Position numbers and translations under genes: made by a program. A stretch of DNA of 64,000 bases from Arthrobacter saudimassiliensis (lineage in GTDB: Bacteria; Actinomycetota; Actinomycetes; Actinomycetales; Micrococcaceae), in assembly GCA_900016675.1 (NCBI GenBank), contig LN483072.1:248001-312000 (forward strand), given 5' to 3'. Each line of letters starts with the position of its first letter. Positions within the stretch are counted from its first letter, which is position 1. The notes under the pieces were generated by a model that did no database searches, was not told where the DNA came from, and worked only from the letters and a program-made list of their open reading frames with translations. Below are positions 51,866 through 60,555 of the stretch, piece after piece.

Positions 51866-52917
51866 CCCAGTTCCCGGCGGGACCGGCTGCGGTCCTGGAT
51901 GAGACGGTGCCGGCCCTCATACGGGCCGGAGGCGACGGCGGGGCGGCCCTGGGCCGTGCCGTCCCGGCCTTCCTCGGCCCCGAGGACGTGGAGCTGGACG
52001 TGACGCTGTGCGGGCTCTGCGGCTCGGACATCGTGGTGTACGTGGGCGATCCGGAGTTCGCCTGGGTGCGGCCCGGTACCGTGCTGGGCCACGAGGCGGT
52101 GGGCGTGGTCGCCGAGGCCGGGCTGCTGGTGCCCGAGGACTTCACCCCCGGCACCCGCGTGGTCCCGGTCAGCGGCATCGGCTGCGGCTCGTGCGAAGCC
52201 TGCCGCACCGACTACGGACAGGGCTGCCCGCAGCAGGTGATCCTCGGCTTGAACCGCCACGGCGCCGCCGCCGCGCGGTGCACGGTGCCCGCGCGGAACC
52301 TGGTGGCCGTTCCGGACCACGTTCCGGACGAGACCGCCGTCCTCACTGAACCCGCCTCGGTGGCCTGGCGGGCCGTGGCCGTGACCGGCCGGGTCCGGGC
52401 CGGCGAGCGGGTGGCCGTGTCCGCCACCCGAGCCATCGGACTGCTGGCCGCCCTGCAGGCGCAGAGCTTCGGCGCGGAAGTGACGCTGGTGGTGCGCCCC
52501 GAGCCCAAGTACGACGCCCGGCGCGCGCTGGCCGCCGACCTGGGGCTCGCTGTCGACGCCGCCCCGGCCCCGGGCAGCGTGGACGTCTGGATCGAGGCGA
52601 CCGGCACCGGCCGGCACCTGGAGCTGGGCATGCGGGCGCTGCGCCCCGGCGGACGGATGATCCCGGTGGCCATGTACTCGGACTCCAGCCGCCGTCCGGC
52701 CACCATCACGGTCCGCCCGGATGTCACCGTGCGCCCCAGCTACGCCTCTTCCAAGGCCGACTACGTCAACGCGCTGGCGTTCCTGGCCGGGATCCCCGAT
52801 ATCGGTGCCCGCCTGGTGACCCCCTATCCGCTCACCGACGCCCTGGCCGCGCTGCACGATTCCACCTATGGCCGCACCGACGGCACCCAGCTGATCAAGG
52901 CGGCGCTGCGCCCCTGA
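51862..52917 (+). CDS. Zinc alcohol dehydrogenase homologue with unusual nucleotide motif
   Basis: Medium-chain dehydrogenase homologue of 351 residues starting at GTG 51862, which overlaps the amidohydrolase stop by ATGA-type coupling (GTGA). Catalytic zinc positions are kept in CGLCGSDIVVY and LGHEAVGVV. The four structural cysteines are kept in GCGSCEACRTDYGQGC. The expected Rossmann motif GxGxxG is replaced by VSATRAIGLLAAL, so only the last glycine remains. It may still bind a nucleotide or have changed function. The substrate is unknown. Confidence 0.82.
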   Translation: MTQFPAGPAAVLDETVPALIRAGGDGGAALGRAVPAFLGPEDVELDVTLCGLCGSDIVVYVGDPEFAWVRPGTVLGHEAVGVVAEAGLLVPEDFTPGTRVVPVSGIGCGSCEACRTDYGQGCPQQVILGLNRHGAAAARCTVPARNLVAVPDHVPDETAVLTEPASVAWRAVAVTGRVRAGERVAVSATRAIGLLAALQAQSFGAEVTLVVRPEPKYDARRALAADLGLAVDAAPAPGSVDVWIEATGTGRHLELGMRALRPGGRMIPVAMYSDSSRRPATITVRPDVTVRPSYASSKADYVNALAFLAGIPDIGARLVTPYPLTDALAALHDSTYGRTDGTQLIKAALRP

Positions 52918-52922
52918 GCCGC

Positions 52923-52956
52923 GGGACGGCCTGCCGACGGATGCGGCAGGCCGCCC
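52923..52956 (+). terminator. Hairpin downstream of the dehydrogenase gene
   Basis: A GGCCTGCCG/CGGCAGGCC core stem with an outer GGG/CCC extension and one bulge spans 52923-52956, directly after the stop at 52917. No U-tract follows. It is the likely end of the amidohydrolase-dehydrogenase transcript. Confidence 0.5.
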
Positions 52957-53088
52957 TGACCGCTCACCGGTGTACAGATAACGTCGCTTTGCCCGTGCCG
53001 GCCCCAACCATTGTGCAGATAACGCTGTTTTGACGTCCCCTAAGCGGCATCAGCTGTACAAAGGATGCGGGCTGGGCGTCGGGCGTTC
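52957..53088. other. Non-coding stretch with a short direct repeat
   Basis: First part of a 552-bp gap before urtA. The 13-mer TGTRCAGATAACG occurs at 52971-52983 and 53012-53024, 41 bp apart, each followed by a T-rich CGCTTTG/CTGTTTTG. A third partial relative (CTGTACAAAGGA) lies near 53053. I cannot assign a function; the rest of the gap holds the 68-bp repeats and the urtA control region. Confidence 0.5.
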
Positions 53089-53241
53089 CACCTCCCGGCG
53101 GGTTGAGGCCCCTTTGACCCTCCCGAAACAACTCCAACCCGCCGACAGACGGGCCACCCGCCGTCCTGCCTTCCAACTCCCGGCGGGTTGAGGCCCCTCA
53201 GACCCTCCCGAAACAACCCCAACCCGCCGACAGACGGGGCG
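53089..53241. repeat. Two copies of the 68-bp intergenic repeat family
   Basis: Two units (53089-53156 and 53174-53241, period 85 bp) share the CTCCCGGCGGG, GAGGCCCCT and CAACCC-x-CCGACAGACGGG segments with the three units at 9189-9424. They differ by substitutions such as GGGTTGAGG for GGGATGAGG. The same orientation on the given strand is kept at both loci. They lie between the amidohydrolase-dehydrogenase operon and the urtA promoter region. Confidence 0.88.
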
Positions 53242-53298
53242 GCCAGCCGGCCCTCCGCTGCTCCGCCGCACACCCCGGAACACCTGCGACATCTGCCC

Positions 53299-53325
53299 GC
53301 AACATGCCTCTGACAAGGACGAAAC
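53299..53325 (+). promoter_or_regulatory. GlnR-like nitrogen box upstream of urtA
   Basis: GCAAC (53299-53303), CTGAC (53310-53314) and GAAAC (53321-53325) are spaced at 11 bp, matching the GaAAc-n6-gTnAC-n6-GaAAc pattern of GlnR operators. The left two thirds are almost identical to the block before ureA. A further GTTAC (53352) and GAAAC (53374) lie downstream at twice that spacing. The array is 145 bp before the urtA start, a normal activator position. Confidence 0.55.
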
Positions 53326-53469
53326 CACCTCCGAGGTAAGGAAATGCGGCGGTTACACAACCGGCCTGTCCGCGAAACACGGCCCGAATAGGTTGGCTGC
53401 AGCCGGAGAAAAGCAGCCGGCAGCGGCCGCCCGGTGCGGCCGCCAGCGCACTTACAGGGGGATGAACCC

Positions 53470-54729
53470 GTGATCCGAAACAGCTTCCGCCGCGGCGTCA
53501 TGCCGCTGGCCGCCGCCGCCATGGTGGCCTCGATGACCGCCTGCGGCTCACAGATCAGTGAAACCTCGGCCAACGCGCCCAGCACCGGCGGCTCCTGCGT
53601 CGACACCTCGGGCGAGAGCGTGAAGATCGGTTTCCTGAACTCGCTCTCCGGCACCATGGCGATCAGCGAGACCACGGTCCACGATTCGCTGACCCTCGCC
53701 GCCGAGCAGATCAACGCCGACGGCGGTGTCCTCGGCAAGCAGCTCGAGGTGGTGACCGAGGACGGCGCCAGCGAACCGACCGTCTTCGCGGAGCGGGCCG
53801 GCAAGCTCATCCAGCAGGACTGCGTGGCGGCCGTGTTCGGCGGCTGGACCTCGTCCTCGCGCAAGGCGATGCTGCCGGTCTTCGAATCCAATGACGCCCT
53901 GCTGTTCTACCCGGTGCAGTACGAGGGCCTGGAGTCCTCCGACAACATCTTCTACACCGGCGCCACCACCAACCAGCAGATCATCCCCGCCCTGGACTAC
54001 CTGGCCGAGCAGGGCACCAAGACGATCTTCCTGGTCGGCAGCGACTACGTCTTCCCGCGCACCGCGAACAAGATCATCCACGCCTACGCCGAGGCGCACG
54101 GCATGGAGGTGGTCGGCGAGGAGTACACGCCCCTGGGCTCCACCGAATTCTCCACCATCGTGAACAAGGTCCGTGATTCCGGGGCCGACGCCGTGTTCAA
54201 CACCCTCAACGGCGACTCCAACGTGGCGTTCTTCCGCCAGTACAACAGCGTCGGCCTGACCGCCGAGACCATGCCGGTGGTCTCGGTCTCCATCGCCGAG
54301 GAGGAGGTGCCCGGCATCGGCGTCGAGAACGTCGAAGGCCAGCTCACCGCCTGGGACTACTACCAGACCGTCGACACCCCGGCCAACCAGGAGTTCGTGG
54401 CCGCGTTCAAGGAGCGCTTCGGCGCGGACCGGGTCACCAGCGACCCGATGGAGGCGGCCTACACCTCGCTGCACCTGTGGAAGGCCATGGTCGAGAAGGC
54501 CGGCTCGTTCGACGTCGCCGCGGTCCAGGAGGCCGCCGACGGCGTCAGCTTCGACGCCCCCGAAGGCACCGTGACGGTGAACGGGGAGAACAACCACATC
54601 ACCAAGACCCCGCGCATCGGCCGGATCACCTCCGACGGGCTGATCGAGACCGTCTGGGAGGCGCCGGAGGCGGTGGAGCCGGATCCCTTCCTGGAGAGCT
54701 ACGACTGGGCCGAGGGCCTGGGCGGTTAG
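53470..54729 (+). CDS. urtA: Urea ABC transporter substrate-binding protein UrtA
   Basis: Lipoprotein of 419 residues that captures urea outside the membrane. I start at GTG 53470 ([16 protein letters not shown]) after AGGGGG; the signal peptide ends in lipobox VASMTAC. The mature chain has the branched-chain/amide-type binding fold: [40 protein letters not shown] and [20 protein letters not shown]. The last is a strong UrtA signature. It is the first gene of urtABCDE and has the GlnR-like array upstream. Confidence 0.95.
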   Translation: MIRNSFRRGVMPLAAAAMVASMTACGSQISETSANAPSTGGSCVDTSGESVKIGFLNSLSGTMAISETTVHDSLTLAAEQINADGGVLGKQLEVVTEDGASEPTVFAERAGKLIQQDCVAAVFGGWTSSSRKAMLPVFESNDALLFYPVQYEGLESSDNIFYTGATTNQQIIPALDYLAEQGTKTIFLVGSDYVFPRTANKIIHAYAEAHGMEVVGEEYTPLGSTEFSTIVNKVRDSGADAVFNTLNGDSNVAFFRQYNSVGLTAETMPVVSVSIAEEEVPGIGVENVEGQLTAWDYYQTVDTPANQEFVAAFKERFGADRVTSDPMEAAYTSLHLWKAMVEKAGSFDVAAVQEAADGVSFDAPEGTVTVNGENNHITKTPRIGRITSDGLIETVWEAPEAVEPDPFLESYDWAEGLGG

Positions 54730-54777
54730 CCCGGACCAGCGAACCATCGGTTTCCCACGGGTGAAAGGCACAGCGGA

Positions 54778-55662
54778 ATGGAACTGCTGATCGGACAAAT
54801 ATTTGCCGGGCTCAGCCTGGGCTCAATCCTGCTGCTGGCGGCGCTGGGCCTGGCCCTGACGTTCGGGCAGATGGGCATCATCAACATGGCGCACGGCGAG
54901 TTCATCATGGCCGGGGCGTACACGGCCTTCGTGGTCCAGAAGATCGTGGCCGACGTCGGCGCCTCGCTGCTGGTCTCCATTCCGCTGGCCTTCCTCATCG
55001 GCGGCCTGCTGGGCCTGGTGCTCGAGTGGGCGCTGCTGCGGCGCATGTACCACCGGCCGCTGGACACCCTGCTGGTCACCTTCGGCGTCTCGCTGGTGCT
55101 CCAGCAGCTGGCCCGGGACATCTTCGGCGCACCCAGTGTGGACGTGCGGATCCCGGGCTGGCTGCAGGGCAACGTGGAGCTGCTGGGCGCACCGATTCCG
55201 CTGCCCCGGCTGTTCATCCTGCTGCTGTCCCTCACCGCGCTGGCCGCCCTGGCCGCGCTGCTGAAGGCCACCCCGCTCGGCCGGCGGATCCGGGCGACCG
55301 TGGTGAACCGGGACCTGGCCGAGACCACCGGCATCTCCACCCGCCGCACCGACCGGCTGACCTTCTTCATCGGCTCCGGGCTGGCCGGGGTGGCCGGCGT
55401 CGCGGTCACCCTGATCGGTTCGACCAGCCCGTACCTGGGCACCAACTACATCGTCGACGCCTTCCTGGTGGTGGTCGCCGGCGGCATCGGGCAGATCAAG
55501 GGCGCGGCGATCGCCGCCTTCGTCCTGGGCGTGCTGCAGTCCGTCTTTGAATACTCGACGACGGCCAGCCTGGCCAAGGTGCTGGTGCTGGTGGCCGTCG
55601 TCGTCTTCCTCCAGGTCCGTCCGCAGGGCCTGTTCACCGTCAAGACGAGGAGCCTGGCATGA
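54778..55662 (+). CDS. urtB: Urea ABC transporter permease UrtB
   Basis: Inner-membrane permease of 294 residues with about eight hydrophobic segments, LivH-type. The N-terminal QIFAGLSLGSILLLAALGLA, the GQMGIINMAHGEFIMAGAYT loop and a late GSGLAGVAGVAVTLIGSTSP are typical. The long N-terminal extension of some UrtB proteins is absent. It overlaps urtC by 4 bp and works with UrtC as the membrane pore for urea. Confidence 0.95.
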   Translation: MELLIGQIFAGLSLGSILLLAALGLALTFGQMGIINMAHGEFIMAGAYTAFVVQKIVADVGASLLVSIPLAFLIGGLLGLVLEWALLRRMYHRPLDTLLVTFGVSLVLQQLARDIFGAPSVDVRIPGWLQGNVELLGAPIPLPRLFILLLSLTALAALAALLKATPLGRRIRATVVNRDLAETTGISTRRTDRLTFFIGSGLAGVAGVAVTLIGSTSPYLGTNYIVDAFLVVVAGGIGQIKGAAIAAFVLGVLQSVFEYSTTASLAKVLVLVAVVVFLQVRPQGLFTVKTRSLA

Positions 55663-56819
55663 GCAACCCCTTCACCGGCGCACTGCGCCCGGGCCGGCCC
55701 CGCACCCTGGGCGGGTTCGCGCTGGCCGCCGTCCTGCTGTTCGGGCTCGCCCCGGCCGTCCTCTCCCCCTACAACCTGGGCCTGTTCGGCAAGTTCATCT
55801 GCCTGGCCATCGTGGCCGTCGGCATCGGCCTGGCCTGGGGCCGCGGCGGCATGCTGACGCTGGGCCAGGGCGTGTTCTTCGGGCTGGGCGCCTACGTGAT
55901 GGCGATGCATATGCTGCTCGCCGACGCCTCGCTGTTCGGCGGCACCGGCGTGCCGGACTTCATGATGCTCTACGGCAACGGCACCGTGCCCGCCTGGTGG
56001 GAGCCGTTCCGCAGCCCGGTGGTGACCCTTGCCGCCGTCGTCCTGCTGCCCGGCACGGTGGCGCTGCTGCTGGGCCTGGCCGTGTTCCGGCGCCGGGTCA
56101 AGGGCGCCTACTTCGCGATCCTCAGCCAGGCCCTGGCCGCCGCGTTCGCGGTGTTCCTGGTCGGGCAGCAGGCCACCACCGGCGGCTCCAACGGGCTCAG
56201 CGGCTTCCGGTCCTTCTTCGGCTTCGACCTGCAGGACCCGGCCAACAAGACCATGCTGTACCTGATCGCCGCCGCCGCGCTGCTCGGCGCCGTCGCCCTG
56301 GCCCGGCAGCTGATCAACAGCCGGTTCGGGGAACTGCTCACCGCCGTAAGGGACCAGGAGGAGCGGGTCCGGTTCCTGGGCTACGATCCGGCCGCCCTCA
56401 AGACCGCCGTGTACGTCCTCGCCGCGGTGCTCGCCGGCATCGCCGGGGCGCTGTTCGTGCCGATCGTGGGCATCATCTCCCCCGCCGACGTCGGCGTGGC
56501 CCCCTCCATCGCGTTCCTCATCGGCGTGGCGATCGGCGGCCGGGCCACGGTGCTCGGCCCGGTGCTCGGGGCCCTCGGCGTGGCGTTTGCCCAGTCCGGG
56601 CTGGCCTCCACCTTCCCCTCCTTCTGGGTCTACTTCCAGGGCCTGCTGTTCATCATGGTCATCGGCTTCCTGCCCGGCGGCCTGGCCTCGCTGAAGCTCG
56701 GCGGGCTGGCCGGACGCCTGAAGCGGCGCACCGGCACGGCTCCCGACCCCGCCCCGCGGCCCGCGCGCACCGCCGTCCCGAGCACCGCCGCCCCGACCAC
56801 CAAGGAGCAGCCGGCATGA
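55659..56819 (+). CDS. urtC: Urea ABC transporter permease UrtC
   Basis: Second permease, LivM-type, 386 residues with about nine membrane segments. GRGGMLTLGQGVFFGLGAYV and the GGSNGLSGFRSFFGFDL loop are characteristic. The C-terminal tail after LPGGLASLKLGGLAG is hydrophilic and Pro/Thr-rich and lies in the cytoplasm. It overlaps both urtB and urtD by ATGA, so the five genes are translated as a chain. Confidence 0.95.
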   Translation: MSNPFTGALRPGRPRTLGGFALAAVLLFGLAPAVLSPYNLGLFGKFICLAIVAVGIGLAWGRGGMLTLGQGVFFGLGAYVMAMHMLLADASLFGGTGVPDFMMLYGNGTVPAWWEPFRSPVVTLAAVVLLPGTVALLLGLAVFRRRVKGAYFAILSQALAAAFAVFLVGQQATTGGSNGLSGFRSFFGFDLQDPANKTMLYLIAAAALLGAVALARQLINSRFGELLTAVRDQEERVRFLGYDPAALKTAVYVLAAVLAGIAGALFVPIVGIISPADVGVAPSIAFLIGVAIGGRATVLGPVLGALGVAFAQSGLASTFPSFWVYFQGLLFIMVIGFLPGGLASLKLGGLAGRLKRRTGTAPDPAPRPARTAVPSTAAPTTKEQPA

Positions 56820-57652
56820 ACCCGCGCATCCCTCCCGTTCCCGCCGCCCCGCCGGCCCCGCTGCTGCCCGACGCCGAGCCCGCCCCGGGCGGCCTGCGCG
56901 CCGGCCGTCCGCAGTACCTGGAGATCCGGGACCTGCGGGTGACCTTCGACGGGTTCACCGCCGTGGACGGCGTGAACCTGGACGTCACCCAGGGCGACCT
57001 GCGGTTCCTCATCGGACCCAACGGCGCCGGCAAGACCACCGTCATCGACGCCATCACCGGCCTGGTGAAGGCCACCGGGTCGGTGAACCACACCGGCACC
57101 GAACTGCTGGGCCGCAAGGTGCACAAGGTGGCGCGGCTCGGCGTCGGGCGCACCTTCCAGACCGCCAGCGTGTTCGAGAACCTCTCCGTGCTGCAGAACC
57201 TGGACATCGCCGCCGGCGCCGGGCGCAGCCCGCTGCAGCTGCTGCGCCGCCGCCGCGGCGTCGAACCCGCGGTCGAGGAGGCGCTGGAGATCATCGGACT
57301 GGAACACGTGGCCGGCCGGCAGGCCGGGGAGCTGGCCCACGGGCAGAAGCAGTGGCTGGAGATCGGCATGCTGCTGGTGCAGAACGCGGACCTGCTGCTG
57401 CTGGACGAGCCGATCGCCGGGATGAGCCAGGACGAACGCGAACAGACCGGCGCGCTGCTGCGCCGCATCGGCGGCAGCCGGATCACCCTGGTGGTGGAGC
57501 ATGACATGGACTTCGTCCGCGAGTACGCGACCTCCGTGACCGTGCTGGCCGCGGGCCGGGTGCTCAGCGAAGGCAGCGTGGCCGAGGTCCAGGCGGACCC
57601 GCGCGTGCAGGAGGTCTACCTGGGAACAGCCGCTGACGGAGGAGGGCACTGA
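56816..57652 (+). CDS. urtD: Urea ABC transporter ATPase UrtD
   Basis: ATPase of 278 residues. A Pro/Ala-rich N-terminal segment of about 35 residues precedes the domain. Walker A is IGPNGAGKTTVID, the signature region is GELAHGQKQWLEIGM (the HGQKQWLEI form is specific for UrtD), Walker B is LLLLDEPIAGMS, and the switch His lies in VEHDMDFV. All catalytic residues are present. It pairs with UrtE beneath the UrtBC pore. Confidence 0.95.
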   Translation: MNPRIPPVPAAPPAPLLPDAEPAPGGLRAGRPQYLEIRDLRVTFDGFTAVDGVNLDVTQGDLRFLIGPNGAGKTTVIDAITGLVKATGSVNHTGTELLGRKVHKVARLGVGRTFQTASVFENLSVLQNLDIAAGAGRSPLQLLRRRRGVEPAVEEALEIIGLEHVAGRQAGELAHGQKQWLEIGMLLVQNADLLLLDEPIAGMSQDEREQTGALLRRIGGSRITLVVEHDMDFVREYATSVTVLAAGRVLSEGSVAEVQADPRVQEVYLGTAADGGGH

Positions 57653-58347
57653 TGCTGGAAGTGAAGGACCTGCGGGTCGGGTACGGACGCACCGAGGTGC
57701 TGCACGGGGTGGACCTGACCGTGCCCGAGGATGCGGTGGCGGCGGTGCTGGGCCACAACGGCGCCGGCAAGAGCACGCTGCTGCGCGCCGTCGTCGGCCT
57801 CCTGAAGCCCACGGCCGGCAGCATTCGGCTCGACGGCGAGGACATCACCCGGCTGCGACCGCACCAGCGCACGGCGCGCGGCATCGCCTACGTGCCGCAG
57901 GGCCAGCAGGCGTTCGGGCCGCTGACCACGCTGGAGAACCTGCGGGTCGCGGCGGACGGACGGCGCAACGGCGCCGCCCTCGTGGAGGAGGCGCTGGAGA
58001 TGTTCCCGGCGCTGCGGCCGCTGCTGGGCCGCCGGGCCGGGCTGCTCTCCGGCGGGCAGCGGCAGCAGCTGGCCATTGCCCGGGCCCTGATCACGCAGCC
58101 GCGGCTGCTGATCCTGGACGAACCCACCGAGGGCATCCAGCCCAACGTGGTGGCCGAAATTGAACGGACCATCATGGCCCTGGCCGCCCGGCCGGGCATG
58201 CAGGTGCTGCTGGTGGAACAGCACATCGGCTTCGCCCTGCAGGCCGCCCACGAGTACTCCGTCCTGGCCTCCGGCCGGGTGGCCTCCCGCGGTGCCGGCG
58301 GCACGGCGTCGGCGGCCGAAACCGTCCGAGCCGCGATGGCGATCTGA
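57652..58347 (+). CDS. urtE: Urea ABC transporter ATPase UrtE
   Basis: Second ATPase, 231 residues, LivF-type. Walker A is LGHNGAGKSTLLRA, the signature is LLSGGQRQQLAIARAL, Walker B is LLILDEPTEGIQP (the TEGIQP form is typical of UrtE), and the switch His lies in VEQHIGFA. Its ATG shares one base with the urtD stop and follows GAGGAGGG. It ends the operon, convergent with lutC. Confidence 0.95.
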   Translation: MLEVKDLRVGYGRTEVLHGVDLTVPEDAVAAVLGHNGAGKSTLLRAVVGLLKPTAGSIRLDGEDITRLRPHQRTARGIAYVPQGQQAFGPLTTLENLRVAADGRRNGAALVEEALEMFPALRPLLGRRAGLLSGGQRQQLAIARALITQPRLLILDEPTEGIQPNVVAEIERTIMALAARPGMQVLLVEQHIGFALQAAHEYSVLASGRVASRGAGGTASAAETVRAAMAI

Positions 58348-58348
58348 G

Positions 58349-58374
58349 CCCGGCCGGCTCCGGCCCGGGCCGGG
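58349..58374. terminator. GC hairpin between urtE and lutC
   Basis: CCCGGCC (58349-58355) pairs with GGCCGGG (58368-58374) in the 28-bp gap between the convergent urtE and lutC stops. It is short and has no U-tract, so the terminator call is weak. Confidence 0.35.
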
Positions 58375-58375
58375 G

Positions 58376-59023
58376 TCAGCGGACGATCAGCACGTCCAGG
58401 GTCCGCGGGCCGTGCACGCCCTCGACGCGTTCGAGCTCGATGTCGCTGGTGGCGCTCGGCCCGCTGATCATGGTCAGCGGACGGGTGCCGTCCAGCCGGC
58501 GCAGCGCCTCGGGCACGATCCCGGCAATGTCCTCTACCCGGACCACGCAGATGTGATGGTCCGGCACGAGGGTGATGGCGCGGCGGCCCTGGTTGGGGCT
58601 GCCGTCCAGGATGATGGTGCCGGTCTCGGCGACGGAGACCGCGCTGCCGGTGACCACGGCGTCGACGGCGTCCAGTTCGGCCACGCTGAGCGGGCTGCCG
58701 GCGGCGTCGGTCCGGCGCCGGGAGCGGGTTCCTGCCTGGGCGTCGATCGCCTCGGCCTCCTCCAGCCAGTCCGGGTCCAGGCCGTCGGGAACCACGTAGC
58801 TCTCCGCCTCGGCCAGCAGGGTGGCGATCCGCCCCGGCAGCTCGTCTTCGGTCACGACGGCGACGCCGGCCTTGTAGTCGACCAGCCGGTCCACCAGCAG
58901 GTCGATCAGCTGCTCGGTGGACAGGCCGGCCTCGTGCCGGTAGTTCCGCGGCACCTCGGGTACCGGCGGCTGGTCGGCCAGCGCACTGCGCAGCCGGCCC
59001 AGGATCTCTTCTCGTGCGCTCAC
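58376..59023 (-). CDS. lutC: LUD-domain protein LutC
   Basis: Component of the LutABC L-lactate oxidation complex, 215 residues. I start at GTG 59023 (VSAREEILGRLRSALAD) with GGGGAG 5 nt upstream. The LUD domain is clear: AVVTEDELPGRIATLLAEAE early, VTGSAVSVAETGTIILDGSP and HHICVVRVEDI late. Its start overlaps the lutB stop by 4 bp. Together with LutA and LutB it would oxidise L-lactate to pyruvate independently of a membrane flavoprotein. Confidence 0.92.
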   Translation of the reverse strand: MSAREEILGRLRSALADQPPVPEVPRNYRHEAGLSTEQLIDLLVDRLVDYKAGVAVVTEDELPGRIATLLAEAESYVVPDGLDPDWLEEAEAIDAQAGTRSRRRTDAAGSPLSVAELDAVDAVVTGSAVSVAETGTIILDGSPNQGRRAITLVPDHHICVVRVEDIAGIVPEALRRLDGTRPLTMISGPSATSDIELERVEGVHGPRTLDVLIVR

Positions 59024-60555
59024 CGCTGCTCCCCTTCCGTGCCGCCGCCTTCGGTGCCCTGCCCCTCGGCCGGTGCGCCGCCGTCGTCGTGATGCTTTTT
59101 CCACCAGTCGCGGAAGCTCTGCGCCGGCGGCGCGGGCAGGTCGCGGCTGGAGGTCCAGCCCGCGGCGATGCCGGGCAGGTGCTTGATCACCTTGTCCGGG
59201 CCCGCGGCAACCCGGCCCAGCGGCAGTGCCTTCTCGGCAAGGCCCAGCCGGGAGCCCTTGGACATGGCCCAGGAGGCGCCCTTCATCAGCACGTCCATCT
59301 GCGAGGGCAGCTTCTGCTTCCCGCGCTTGCTGTCCACGTCCTCCTTGCGCAGGTGCACAAGGATCTCGGGGATGTTGATCTTCACCGGGCAGGCGTCGTA
59401 GCAGGCGCCGCAGAGCGAGGAGGCGTACGGCAGCGAGTTGTTCTCCTCGGCCTGGATGCCGGTCATCAGCGGCGACAGGATCGCGCCGATCGGCCCGGGA
59501 TACGTTGACCCGTAGGCGTGGCCGCCGGTCCGCTCGTAGACCGGGCAGACGTTCATGCAGGCGCTGCAGCGGATGCAGTGCAGCGCGGAGCGGCCCATGG
59601 TGTCCGCCAGGGCGGCGGAGCGCCCGTTGTCCAGCAGCACCAGGTGCACGTTCTTCGGCCCGTCGCCTTCGGTGACGCCGGTCCACATGGAGGTGTAGGG
59701 GTTCATCCGCTCGCCGGTGGAGGACCGCGGCAGCAGCTGCAGGAAGACCTCGAGGTCGGCCCAGGTAGGCACCAGCTTCTCCACGCCCATGACGGTGATC
59801 AGGGTTTCCGGCAGGGTCAGGCACATCCGGCCGTTGCCCTCGGATTCCACCACGCCCAGGGTGCCGGCGTCGGCCACGGCGAAGTTGGCGCCGGAGACGG
59901 CCACCTTGGCGGAGAGGAACTTGCGGCGCAGGTGCAGCCGGGCGGCCTCGGCCAGCCGGGCCGGGTTGTCGGTGAGCGCCGGGTCCACCTCGGGCATTTC
60001 GCGCAGGAAGATGTCCCGCACCTGGGTGCGGTTCTTGTGGATCGCCGGCACCAGGATGTGGCTGGGCTTGTCGTGGTCCAGCTGGACAATCAGTTCCGCG
60101 AGGTCGGTTTCGAAGGCGGCGATGCCCTCGGCCTCGAGGTGTTCGTTGAGCCCGATCTCCTGGGTGGCCATCGACTTGATCTTGACGACCTCGTCGGCGC
60201 CCTGTTCCCGGATCAGGTCGGTGACGATGGCGTTCGCCTCGGCGGCGTCGCGGGCCCAGTGGATGATGCCGCCGCGGGCGGTGAAGTTCTTTTCGAACTC
60301 CTCCAGCAGCTCGGGCAGGCGGGCCATCACGGCCTCCTTGACCGCACTGCCGGCGCTGCGCAGCTCCTCCCAGTCCGGCAGCTCGGCGACCACGCGGGCG
60401 CGCTTGTTGCGGATGGTCGAGGTGGCGTGGCCGAGGTTGGCGCGCAGCTGCGCGTTGCCCAGCTCGTGCTCGGCGGCGTCGGGGAACGGCTTCGCGGCGT
60501 GCAGGTTGCCGTGTCCGTACGCCCGCACTTCGGGCATGCCCAGGTAGGTGCTCAT
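59020..60555 (-). CDS. lutB: Iron-sulfur protein LutB
   Basis: Iron-sulfur LUD-domain protein of 511 residues from ATG 60555 (MSTYLGMPEVRAYGHG). The N-terminal two thirds is a LUD domain (KSMATQEIGLNEHLEAEGI, VADAGTLGVVESEGNGRM). Two [4Fe-4S] motifs follow: CIRCSACMNVCPVY and CGACYDACPV. The C-terminal tail is Gly/Glu-rich. Residues needed for cluster binding are all present. It is coupled to both lutA and lutC by 4-bp overlaps. Confidence 0.95.
   Translation of the reverse strand: MSTYLGMPEVRAYGHGNLHAAKPFPDAAEHELGNAQLRANLGHATSTIRNKRARVVAELPDWEELRSAGSAVKEAVMARLPELLEEFEKNFTARGGIIHWARDAAEANAIVTDLIREQGADEVVKIKSMATQEIGLNEHLEAEGIAAFETDLAELIVQLDHDKPSHILVPAIHKNRTQVRDIFLREMPEVDPALTDNPARLAEAARLHLRRKFLSAKVAVSGANFAVADAGTLGVVESEGNGRMCLTLPETLITVMGVEKLVPTWADLEVFLQLLPRSSTGERMNPYTSMWTGVTEGDGPKNVHLVLLDNGRSAALADTMGRSALHCIRCSACMNVCPVYERTGGHAYGSTYPGPIGAILSPLMTGIQAEENNSLPYASSLCGACYDACPVKINIPEILVHLRKEDVDSKRGKQKLPSQMDVLMKGASWAMSKGSRLGLAEKALPLGRVAAGPDKVIKHLPGIAAGWTSSRDLPAPPAQSFRDWWKKHHDDGGAPAEGQGTEGGGTEGEQR

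Noticed and set aside
53352-53378. Complete second GlnR box before urtA
   Set aside because: Only GTTAC and GAAAC match; the central 5-mer GGCCT does not. Noted as a possible extension rather than a separate site.
53462-53473. ATG at 53462 as the urtA start
   Set aside because: It is out of frame and meets a stop after three codons; GTG 53470 gives the signal peptide and lipobox.
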